From: Periconia sp. R9002
Lineage: Eukaryota > Ascomycota > Dothideomycetes > Pleosporales > Periconiaceae
NCBI GenBank assembly: GCA_023627715.1
Contig: JAMAHW010000046.1
Location: 124,001 to 188,000 of the forward strand
DNA: 64,000 nucleotides
Direction of reading: 5' to 3'
Below, piece after piece: positions 20,764 through 30,205 of the stretch. Position numbers and translations under genes: made by a program. The notes beneath the pieces are model-generated. The model was not told the origin of the DNA and ran no database searches. It was given only the letters and a program-made list of their open reading frames with translations. Numbering within the stretch: the stretch's first letter is position 1; every line of letters begins with the position of its first letter.

Positions 20764-22785
20764 TCACACACCCTTCAGACCTGTCGCGTTTCCACTCACT
20801 GGTCCCAGGAGGGGTTCTTGATATCCGTTTGCTGACAGAGCCCAATCTTGTTTGACTTGACATGGCACACATCCTGGCCAATAATATTCGGGAACTCTAC
20901 CACTCACGAGGTTTGCAAATTGAAACCACATCCTCTGAATATCAGGCCATTCGATGTACTTTCCGCTTCCACCTCGAAAGGTGCTTTCTCTAAAGCCGAC
21001 TTCTGCAATGCTCACATCGGGCGGGTATTTTTTGGTCCACGAAGCTGGCTCAGGATCTGGTGCGCTGCTGTTGCGCGGTTTTGCATCGGCCCAGCCTCCT
21101 TCCCAAGTCGACGATGTCCAGTAGAATTCGTCTATCGTCACGCTCCAAAGTCGCCATTTACCATCCTCTAAGACCATTTGGTCGTGATAAATCGCGTTGT
21201 TGAAATACCCAGCTTTGGTTGCCGAAGTTGAAGGTTGCAATAGTCTTGCTCGCAGCGTTGCAGAACGACCGTCTTCGGATACTAGCACTACAGGTTGCGG
21301 CCGCCAGTGGAACGAAATACTCTGTCGAAGTGTTGAGCGATTGGTGCCGTAGGAAGCAATGCATGCCTGGTTGATGCGTTTTGGGGTGATGAAGAAGCCT
21401 GCAAAAGGCGAGGCTTTGTGCCCTCTTTTCGCGAAGAGAGCACTCATTCGTTTGCAATCTATATCATCGAGGAAATATCCGTATGCGTGGGATTGGTTTT
21501 CGGCCCCATCATATGCCGTAGAGCGTTGAAGGCGGCGCTCCAGGTCGGTAAGATCTGTGCGGCTGATAATGCTTGTGCCAGCAACCTTCGAACCGCTGAA
21601 CCGAAAGCCCAGGGATGGCAGGAATGATGGTACATCTAAAACGGGAGCCTTGAGACCACCACTTCCCCAACCTTTATAATAGTCTGCCGCCATTAAAGGA
21701 GTAATGTTCACGTCTCTGACCAACCACACCCCGTTCTCTTTGATAAACTTATTCCGGAAGACGTTGAACTCCCAAGATGCGGTGCGGTTGTTTGCATTAC
21801 CCAACATTGCAATCTCAATCCCTCTTGCAGTGGCTGTTTTTCCATCCGGAGCGATTTGCACAATCATGTCGAATATTGGATGGTCGTTAGCGATACCTTG
21901 CTCCAAGTTCTCCGGACCCATACGCTCCAACGCCTTCTTCACTCCTGCTAGACCAGTATAGTTTGCTACTCCTGCAATCCTCACTGTCGTGTTGGCGGTA
22001 TGTAAATCCACTACATCTGACCACATTCTTCTGTCGACATAGTATCCATGCGCGTGCATCAGATTCCGCACTTGGTCCTCATCGTTCAACCGCGCGATTC
22101 TTACTTCAAGATCTTCAACGCTCACGTTCGTCTTCGGGGCTTCTCCAACCGCATGAGGGATCACAATGCCGGATTCTTCGGGCGTAAAGTGATAAGGTAT
22201 GATAGGGATACCGCGTTTTCCTACATTCCTCCACCCTCCCACGTACGGCCCTTCATACATGTCGTAATAATGCAGACGAGATATTCGCCACCCAAACTCT
22301 GTGCGCACGTATTCGTTTTCGTAGATTCCTCCTTGTATTCTGGTCGTGCCTTTGCCGTCACCGCCAAACCTTAATCCATTCCACCGTCCCTTCGCGCTCA
22401 GCCCATCTACCGCAAGATTCAACACGGGATTTTCGATAATCATAGTGTTAAGGGATTCAGGTGCCATTCCATTCATTGCTCCGGCATCCTCTTGCAACCA
22501 TTTCGCGATCGAGGAGTGCCCACTGAAAGATGTCGCGTTCCAGCCCCACGTCAAAGTGCCATTGGGGGAAAAGAGAGACGCTATGCTTTCCCATTGTCCA
22601 AACTGAGCAAAGTGTGCTAAAGAGCGCTGGATATCTTTGATTTCGCGGATGGATTCTACACGCGTTATTTGGCGGGCTAGTTCGTGTAAAGTTGCTGTGG
22701 TATTATTGGTAGTCGCAGCGACTTGAATGTTTGCTACTGACATCGCTAGTACGCTCCATGATGAGAGGATATTAGCGAACAACAT
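20764..22785 (-). CDS. Secreted protein with three SnoaL-like domains in tandem
   Basis: This uninterrupted 673-residue gene has a signal peptide (first ~24 residues, ending VAA-TT). Three similar segments follow, roughly 44-185, 226-372 and 413-568. Each begins with an Ile/Val-x-x-hydrophilic helix (ESIREIKDIQRSLAHFAQFG; DEDQVRNLMHAHGYYVDRR; AENQSHAYGYFLDD). Each then has a cone-like beta region ending in a W-R-I/LxxV/L-x-x-YY/FYW strand (GWRISRLHYYDMYEGPY; VWLVRDVNITPLMAADYYKGW; KWRLWSVTIDEFYWTSSTWEGGW). This is the SnoaL/NTF2-like polyketide-cyclase-like fold; secreted fungal members are known only as hypotheticals. The third copy carries extra Cys, and residues 570-673 form a separate tail with CVPCQ. 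No catalytic role can be assigned. Confidence 0.8.
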   Translation of the reverse strand: MLFANILSSWSVLAMSVANIQVAATTNNTTATLHELARQITRVESIREIKDIQRSLAHFAQFGQWESIASLFSPNGTLTWGWNATSFSGHSSIAKWLQEDAGAMNGMAPESLNTMIIENPVLNLAVDGLSAKGRWNGLRFGGDGKGTTRIQGGIYENEYVRTEFGWRISRLHYYDMYEGPYVGGWRNVGKRGIPIIPYHFTPEESGIVIPHAVGEAPKTNVSVEDLEVRIARLNDEDQVRNLMHAHGYYVDRRMWSDVVDLHTANTTVRIAGVANYTGLAGVKKALERMGPENLEQGIANDHPIFDMIVQIAPDGKTATARGIEIAMLGNANNRTASWEFNVFRNKFIKENGVWLVRDVNITPLMAADYYKGWGSGGLKAPVLDVPSFLPSLGFRFSGSKVAGTSIISRTDLTDLERRLQRSTAYDGAENQSHAYGYFLDDIDCKRMSALFAKRGHKASPFAGFFITPKRINQACIASYGTNRSTLRQSISFHWRPQPVVLVSEDGRSATLRARLLQPSTSATKAGYFNNAIYHDQMVLEDGKWRLWSVTIDEFYWTSSTWEGGWADAKPRNSSAPDPEPASWTKKYPPDVSIAEVGFRESTFRGGSGKYIEWPDIQRMWFQFANLVSGRVPEYYWPGCVPCQVKQDWALSANGYQEPLLGPVSGNATGLKGV

Positions 22786-23770
22786 CTTTATTTCTCATAC
22801 TTCTCTTTCACGTTATGATGGCACGTAAATGACCGAACGCGGGGGCAATGAATATAAGACTCGCTCATGAAATACTAGACTCCCCCATGCACTTGTGCAC
22901 ATGTCCACTGCTCAAATTGCTTCATATAGCATTTTCATTCACAGTTGAGGTTATATGACGAGTTTCGACTATTTCATATCAACTACCGACGCATTCTACT
23001 TAGCCTCAATGGCTAGGGTTGTGTTTCCTATATGCCCTGACCCTTGTTGCCCCACAATTGTAAGCAGCGGCAATTGAGTATAGATGGTGGGAAGGTGGCA
23101 TTCTTGTGTAGATCAATCTGGCATTCACACCATCGCTTTTGTTCCCTCACTGTTCCGCCATGTTTGAACAATTCTTGCCGGTGAAAACCTAGATGACTTC
23201 AAAGTTCAATGTTGTAGTAGAATTGTAAGTGGATTATTAGTTAAGAGCTCCAGTGTTTATACCGTGACTGATTACAGCGATCAATTGCGAGGAAGAAAAC
23301 ACTTTTGATTAGTTGAGAGCTGTCAACGATTGGTACACTTGGTTGCGTACACGTGTTGACGATATAGATGATTGGACAAGGGTCTGCCGGAAATAATTTC
23401 TGTCCTTTGTACTCTTGGGCAGGTTCCCCCTGATTATGACAACATTGAGAACTTCTCATAAAATACTTGATTGTTTCATTGTACAATGTATTCGTCTCGT
23501 TCTATAAACCCAGTTATTATTGATACTTGCAATCATTGATGGCTGAAATCCTCAAGGCTATGACAAATGCGGGAACTTGAACTATCTGGATTTAGGTACG
23601 GCTCTGAGGAATGACATGATAGATTTAGGATAGCAGAGCAACATATGTAGACCATTCTAAAATCAATTTACCAACTGCGGAGAAGGAAGGCCCTAAGGAA
23701 ACCGAACTGCGTGAGTGAATGGTACGCCACAGTTGATGTTGACTAAGAAACACTAGCCACACCACCCCTG

Positions 23771-23823
23771 GAATGTTCTGGCATCTTCGGGAAGAGCCGC
23801 GCATCATCTCCAGTGTTCGCGAA
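23771..23823 (+). promoter_or_regulatory. Heat-shock element cluster
   Basis: Three inverted nGAAnnTTCn-type pairs occur within 53 bp: GAAtgTTC at 23771-23778, TTCggGAA at 23786-23793 and TTCgcGAA at 23816-23823, the last inside the perfect palindrome GTTCGCGAAC. A looser GAATTCC follows near 23853. These are Hsf1-type binding sites directly upstream of the small Hsp gene. Confidence 0.8.
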
Positions 23824-23942
23824 CGATCACCAATCTTCAAGATCCATCTCCAGAATTCCAGCATCCTCGATTCGCCTTACGAATCCGTCGATTTCTCAGC
23901 CGCGTCCACGCAAGCAACTGTTGCCTTCCGCCCCACTCTGTC

Positions 23943-23949
23943 TATAAAA
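23943..23949 (+). promoter_or_regulatory. TATA box of the small Hsp gene
   Basis: TATAAAA lies 120 bp downstream of the last strong heat-shock element and 166 bp upstream of the ATG at 24115. Confidence 0.7.
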
Positions 23950-24114
23950 GCGCCATGGAAGTTTTCAGAATGGATCATCATCAAATTCACAGAACAACAG
24001 TTCACAACAACACTACTATCCGATCGACAGCTATCTTCAGATCTCTTTAACGCTCCAATACCCACTCTGCCTATTTACTTTACCCTAGCGTCGCCAACCA
24101 ATCATCCAACAACA

Positions 24115-25014
24115 ATGGCCTTCATTCTTACCCCACGATTCGCACCTGCCTACCAGCAACAGTGCAGTCCCTGGTCATGCGCTCCGGCGCGCCCACGGTA
24201 TTCGTACCGCCGCATCGTCCGCCCATCTGTGCCGTCCTATGTGCCCTTCCTCAGCCAGGTCGATGATCTGTTGAGCGCATTGGATCAAGAGGCTCAACGT
24301 GAAGCTCAGCGCGAAGTCCACCGCCAACGGCAACAGCGCAAGCGCATTTTCCGCGCGCACTTCAATGTTCACGAGAATGAAGAAGGCTACCAGGTTGACG
24401 GCGAGGTTCCCGGCTTTGAACAACATCAATTGGAGATCGAAGTGACCGATGCACACACATTGAGAGTGGCTGGCAACACAGAGAACAAGCCGCAGCAGCA
24501 GTCCGAGTCCAACTCCACCCCAGAAGCTAAGGCGATCGAGCCTAAGACTGCAGTAGAGTCCACCGAGAATGTACAAGATGATACTATGGAAGGTGTGACG
24601 CTCAACGAGTCTGAGCAGGAGTCTCATTCTGACTCCGAATCCCACAAGTCATATCAGGCTACCGTGGAAGATGATTTCGAAGACCTAGGTGCTGAGACCT
24701 CTTCTACCATCTCCTCGGGATCCAGCACTCCATCTGAGCCTAAGGAACCCAAGGGCAAGGAGAAGGCTGTCGACTATTCCACCACCACCGCCACAGAAAC
24801 CGCCGTCCAGCCTCAGCCCCAGCCCGAAGCTCCAGCCCAGCAACAACAACCCGATGCTGATGAGTATCGGTTCCGCGGATCATTCGAACGCACATTCCGC
24901 TTCCCTGAACGGATCGATTCTGGAACTGTCAAGGCTAGTCTCAGGAACGGACTGCTAAGCATCACTGTGCCGAAGGCTAAGGCCCCCGAAGTCAGAAGGG
25001 TCATCATAGAGTAG
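24115..25014 (+). CDS. Small heat-shock protein (Hsp20/Hsp30 type) with a long insertion
   Basis: This is an ATP-independent cytosolic chaperone that holds unfolding proteins. The intronless gene encodes 299 residues; the start is ATG 24115 (ACAATGGCC, after the TATA box). The N-terminal arm (1-75) is followed by the first half of the alpha-crystallin domain (FRAHFNVHENEEGYQVDGEVPGF, residues ~79-120). An acidic, Gln/Ser/Glu-rich insertion of ~128 residues (121-248) comes next. The second half of the domain is at ~250-288 with GLLSITVPK. The C-terminal tail ends RRVIIE, giving an I-x-I-like anchor. Fungal Hsp30 proteins often carry an insertion here; this one is long. Three heat-shock elements and a TATA box point to Hsf1 control. 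Confidence 0.92.
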   Translation: MAFILTPRFAPAYQQQCSPWSCAPARPRYSYRRIVRPSVPSYVPFLSQVDDLLSALDQEAQREAQREVHRQRQQRKRIFRAHFNVHENEEGYQVDGEVPGFEQHQLEIEVTDAHTLRVAGNTENKPQQQSESNSTPEAKAIEPKTAVESTENVQDDTMEGVTLNESEQESHSDSESHKSYQATVEDDFEDLGAETSSTISSGSSTPSEPKEPKGKEKAVDYSTTTATETAVQPQPQPEAPAQQQQPDADEYRFRGSFERTFRFPERIDSGTVKASLRNGLLSITVPKAKAPEVRRVIIE

Positions 25015-26133
25015 AAGAGTGAGGAAATCAGCGTTGCGCTATCATGGAAGCTTTTTCTTCTTTGGGTTTTGTATGATATTATAGAGGGATAGCTTTAGTA
25101 ATGAGATCAAATATTTTCTTTTAACTGTCTGCGCACTTGTGATCAAACCTGTCATTTTCAGCTTTTATTGCGTTTTCACTTAGAGCCGTTCTAGGCTCAC
25201 CTTCCCAGATCAGTAGTCGATAACAAAAAAAGGACTTCCGCAACTTGCATCCGGTTTCCCTGCATATACGGTGTTCGGATGTGTATCGTGCGTACGAAGG
25301 ATTGAGGTTGCCGTCCATTCGGAGGGCCGGATCCAGCAATGTGGAATTGCATCATTCAAAGTATGCAGGAACGCTCGCTTCTGAATGCAGAATAGGCTTA
25401 GGCGTACGTCTGAAGTCGATCGTGCAGGGGCTAGTCACGACGACTTCGTATTGAAGGTGGGTGGCTCTCGGCTCTCCCTCCATGCTCCATGTCCAAAATG
25501 TCATGGGTGTTAGGTCTGTTCATTTCAAAATCACTTACAAGCAAAAAAAACTAAGAGGGAAGTAAGATTTTGTTTAGAGCTTGTATCTGGTCAAGCATTC
25601 TGACTGTACTGACAACCGGGGGGTTGTACAACAACTTAGCTGTCAGCTCCACGCCTTGTAACCCCACCAATATCTTACCTACGCCATGGTGGCGTACACA
25701 GCCTTCAACGCCTCCATATTCTCTGTTTCTCCCCGTCTTTCCGAGCGGCCCCAACAAACATGATTGGGCAATGTTCTAGGTGGATGCGGCACATCATCTC
25801 GTGTACAGAGTTGTGTAATGCCATTCGCTGCTTTTCGCACCTAGGCATCCGTTCCCTCCACGCTATTAGCCAAGGGATAAGTTTTACCGTGGTGAACTTG
25901 GGGTCCAGAGCTGCAAAGGAAGCATAATACGAGACGTCTTTGTGAGCGTATGTGTAGTCAGGTACGTAATACGGATCCTTTATAACTACAGCTCACTTCC
26001 TTTGTTGTGCAGCCGACCTCCTTGAGACTTGGACGCTTCGTGAGATAATCGTCTCAAGATCAATCTCTATTGTATACGAGCTCATTAATGAAACATCACC
26101 CTACACATATACTCTGATCACACATATCTCGTC
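25015..26133. other. Spacer of 1.1 kb
   Basis: No gene is supported. It holds the 3' flank of the small Hsp and the promoter of the cupredoxin-like gene. Small frames at 25245-25779 lack features. Confidence 0.6.
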
Positions 26134-27068
26134 ATGTACTCCACTACAGCAGCAACAGCGTTTGCGCTGACCTCCTTCTTCACTCTCACGAACGCCGCCG
26201 TACACACCGTCAACGTGGGTGACGGGGGCCTTGTATTCAAGCCCGATACGCTCAACCCCGCCGTGGGCGATACCGTCGTCTTCAAATTGTTTCCCCAGCA
26301 TAATGTCGTTAGCGGAAGCTTCTCGTCTCCCTGCCAGAGTGGAAGCAATGCGAGCTTCTTCAGCGGCCCCTTCAGCGACACCAATAACGGAGCTAAGAAG
26401 TTTGTTGTGAATGTGACGACCACTCAGCCAGTGTACTATTACTGCGCCGTTCAGAAGCATTGCCAATCGGGTATGGTGGGAGGTTGGAATCTGCCGTAAG
26501 TGCCATTCATCTTCTTTTTCTAACAATGCATCTCCCCGTCTCTTTATTACCATGTCACAGCTTCTGAGAGTTACGACCGTACAACTAACATGTATGATTT
26601 TGCCAGTTCTTCGGGAAATGATATCAAAGCATACGCTGCGGCTGCTTCACGCGTGTCAAGCGCATCGGCCCCATCTGCACTCGCCGGAGGGAGACTCCTC
26701 GATGATTCACAGCTCGGATCTGTGACTGCCAATGCAACTCAACCCTCATCATCTGCCGGTGGAAGGTATGTGCTTCTCTCTGCACTTTCCCTTATTCCAC
26801 CGCGTTCAGGGCCTTCGTCTACGTTTTTGATCGTAGACCAAGGAGCCTCTCGGGACTACTCGATTTTCTATTGAAGTGGTTATTGACTTGATTTTGCAGT
26901 TCATCTGGCTCTGCTGCTTCGCCAACTTCTGGCTCTCCGTCGGCTTCACGCTCGGGTAGTTCCTCTACATCTAGCAGCTCGCCTCAGCAGACAAAGAATG
27001 CTGCTCTAGGTATGATTGGGCCGGAGGCTATGGCTATGGGACTGGGTGTTGCTGCCATGCTTTTGTGA
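26134..27068 (+). CDS. GPI-anchored cupredoxin-like extracellular serine-rich protein
   Basis: This is a cell-surface blue-copper-fold protein. Exons are 26134..26495, 26607..26765 and 26900..27068 (introns 111 and 134 bp), giving 229 residues. The signal peptide ends near TNA-AV. The cupredoxin domain spans ~22-130. The likely type 1 copper ligands are all present: His in FPQHNVV, then Cys, His and Met in YYCAVQKHCQSGM. A Ser/Ala-rich stalk follows (SSASRSGSSSTSSSSP). A hydrophobic C-terminus (GLGVAAMLL) after a small-residue region fits a GPI signal. Both introns interrupt the protein near the stalk. The role in fungi is unclear; related proteins are linked to surface copper binding or to development. 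Confidence 0.85.
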
Positions 27069-28959
27069 AATGAGAGATGAGGGTGTTGTATATAGGTGGG
27101 AGAATTGACATTGAGTGTATGAAATGAGTTATGAGCCGGAAGGTTGCGATTAAATACAAGAGATGTAATGGTTCGCAATCATTGATGCTACACTTTCTAT
27201 AGTGGTGTTTTGCCTGAGTATAACTTGTGACGGTTTTTTGTGCAAGCGTGCTTGAGACATCTTAACCTTAGTATATGTATTTACACTCGTTCCAAAAGAA
27301 GAATTTGCTGCTTCGAAGTAATAAAAGCAAGCAGTGGGTGAGAAGATCGCCTCGTTGTGAGCCCTGTTCGTTACGCCCGCTAGGTGGTTACTCCGAGGTA
27401 CGCGTCCTCTCGTTGCATCTTGAGTCGATGAAACACGATCGTTAACAACAAAGCAGATAAATTTATTATCGGCCCAGTCTATAGTCGACGCTGAATTATA
27501 TGAAGAAAATTTTGCATTTGCTAGGTGCGCCTTACGTTTTTTCATAGCGACCGTTAAGCAGTTCAAACCCCATTGCGCACACCAAGTTTATGCCCATCCA
27601 CGGCATGACACTGCCAGGGAAGAAGTTTCAAACATGTTAGATAGATGAACAGGATGTTGCGTTGGTATGGTGAGGGTGGCGATGTCTAGGCGTAATTCGG
27701 AAGGGGAAAGCCGGCGCAAGCCCGTTTCGACCTGTTCCGCTGTCGCTTTGTTGATGGCATCCATGGCTCTCTGACAGTTACTGCAACTCCGCTCACTACA
27801 CCGCATTGAGCTCCAAAAGTCTCCGTAAAAACTCTTTCGCTTCTTTGGACCTTCCGAATACTACAACGTCTACTACTCCTTTATCCGAGCGTATAATCCA
27901 GTCAACTGGTCCTATCAGTTGTTGACTACCAAAAAAACGCCAAATGTATATAATTTTAAATGGATGCTGTACACATGTAACACCGCTTAGCATGATCTTT
28001 GCTGCGAAATACCTTTACATATGTTGTATTGCCGTTGAATATTGCTTTCAATAATATCATTTGACTTCATCACAATGTTAGCTGTTGACTCTATCTATAC
28101 ATGCGACCAGGGAGCCTTAGGGAAAATTATTAGAAACACCCATCGTGTGATACTTCAGGCCGCGTACACTGCACTGCCACTGGTGAAAAGACAACTAGGT
28201 ACGTCATAGATGCCGTCTTAATGCCGCCAATGAGCTATGACTACTCATGATTTGACCATGACCGTGTCACCCCAAGTCATATCGTCTGTAATATAGTTCA
28301 TCCATGATTGTTACAAGGTATGTTTCGTATCCATCTCCAAGAGCACGATGCGCTCGGCAGACTTTCTAGATCGGCTCCTTACAGTACTTTTCTCTGTATA
28401 CGAAAATCGCGAAACAACATGACATAATTATTCACCTGTCTGGACCGGGAGCGCCCCGTGGATGGACTTTAAGCTCTGAGACCTTGAACTAATGCTTCAC
28501 ACAACGAATGTTCCTGTCATCGTCCAGGAAATGAGGCGGTGCTTCATCAGAGTTCGAGTGTGAGTTGTATACTTGAACTTTCTGTTATCTGTTTTTCACA
28601 TTTTCACAGCGCCATTGTTTTGTGCTCAGGTTTGGTGGTCCGTCGCACTCTTCACCTCATGTTTGAGAAAGCATCCAGCGTTCTGAGCTACACGTATGAT
28701 CCAAGTCTCTCTCCATGCAGTGTATGTATAGCTATTATGATTCGCATAATGGGGTTCAAATTAGCAGGCAGATCCCGCTTAGGTTCATGGGCCTTTGCTC
28801 TACAGTGTCCAAAGGGTTCAGGGAAAGCGTGAGCATATATCAGTACCCGTTCATGCTCGCTTTACTTTGAGAATCCAGCCCAAACACATCCTCGCAGAGT
28901 TTATAGGTTCACGCAACTGTCGTGAATTACGATTAATAAACCAGGCAAAACTTGCACTC
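27069..28959. other. Spacer of 1.9 kb with possible gene debris
   Basis: No intact gene is recognised. Two overlapping minus-strand frames at 27588-27806 and 27796-27993 look protein-like but are in different frames (see findings). The frame upstream of the aquaporin ATG is open to 28795 but is probably leader sequence. Confidence 0.5.
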
Positions 28960-29853
28960 ATGGCGGTTAACTACAAACAAGGACTGTATCCAGTGGAGAC
29001 TTACTCATCCTCAATGTCGCTCAAAGGCAGTAGATTCGAATGGGTACGCGGAATCTGCAAAAAGGAACTGCCCGTTTTCATAGGTGAATTTTTCGGGACA
29101 TTTATGTTTTTATTCTTCGCCTTTGCCGGCACACAAATCGCAGCCGACTCCACGCCACCGAACCCTCTCCTGGCAATCGACCAACCTATACCTCCAAATC
29201 CAGCGAAGCTTCTCTACATATCTTTCGCATTCGGCTTCTCGCTACTTGTCAATGTCGCAATCTTCAGTGAGGTTAGCGGTGCTATGTTCAATCCAGCAGT
29301 AAGTGACCATATCTCCTCGCTACTGTTGCAGAGTTCATTTCATCCTATCTCAATCAATATTACTCAATCTTCGCCGAAACTAACCTACCTATAGGTCACT
29401 CTTACTATGTGGGCTGTCGGAAACATCCGCGGGCTTCGTGTTATCCACACCATAATCGCGCAACTGCTCGCTGCCATAATCGCTGCCTTCTCAGTCTCCT
29501 CCATGCTTCCTAGCAAACTCGCAGTCGCGACTACAGTAAATGGGAAGACAACCTCCGTGGTGCAGGGCTTTTTCCTGGAGCTTTTCATGACGGCACAACT
29601 TATCCTGGCCATTCTCATGGTCCCTAGTGGACCCAGCAAACCAATGTACTGCGGGTTCGCTCTTTTTATCGCCCAGCTTGCAGGTATCTATTCCACAGGT
29701 GCCAGCCTGAATCCAGTGAGGAGCTTGGGACCTATGGCTGTTGTTGGGGCACAGTCCTCGGATTGGATTTACATTCTGGGTCCGCTTTTGGGTGCCGGCT
29801 TGGCTGCTGGTGTTTATAAACTTGTGACATCCATTCAGGCCGAGGATGACTGA
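28960..29853 (+). CDS. Aquaporin (MIP family)
   Basis: This is a plasma- or vacuolar-membrane channel for water or small solutes. Exons are 28960..29298 and 29395..29853, with a 96-bp phase-0 intron placed exactly between the A and V of the first NPA-V, giving 265 residues. An alternative start lies at 29014. Six membrane segments and two half-helices are visible. The first pore motif is canonical NPA (111-113, GAMFNPAVTL). The second is NPV (219-221, GASLNPVRSLGP), followed by the conserved selectivity-filter Arg222. The N-terminus is short (~40 residues), unlike long-tailed fungal aquaglyceroporins. No Asp-rich glycerol-type second motif (NPARD) is seen, so an orthodox aquaporin is more likely. 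Confidence 0.88.
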
Positions 29854-30205
29854 AGCTTTGCGGGATTTCTTTTTCAGTTCTTCTTTTTCTTAGTTTGTAA
29901 CATGGGTTCAATGTGTCATGAGAAAATTTGGGCCCTTGTTGGTATTAGATTTGTCTTTATTTAGCGTCTCGAGGTTGGGGTCTGGAGCAAGATTCTTCTG
30001 GTTCATTGTAACACTATTGTATTACTAGGAATAACAAATATATGTGCAAGTAGCAATCTTTCAATCGTCGAGATATATTCAGCTTATCTATTCAAATTGC
30101 TTAATTAAATTCTTATATGATATAGACAGAAGCACTGACTGACATTACATCAATCAGTACAGAAGTCATACGTTTGTATCTCGTACATTAATCACCCAAC
30201 ATCTC
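29854..30205. other. Convergent spacer, AT-rich
   Basis: This is the 3' flank between the aquaporin and HET genes. No ORF is supported. Confidence 0.65.

Larger units (their letters stand above)
22786..24114. other. Divergent spacer carrying the small-Hsp promoter
   Basis: The left 900 bp hold no supported gene. The right 350 bp are the heat-shock promoter and a ~165-nt leader region. The reading frame of the small Hsp is open upstream to 23773, but this lies over promoter elements and a TATA box, so it is not coding. Confidence 0.65.

Noticed and set aside
23773..24114. In-frame N-terminal extension of the small Hsp
   Set aside because: It overlaps heat-shock elements and the TATA box, so it is promoter and leader.
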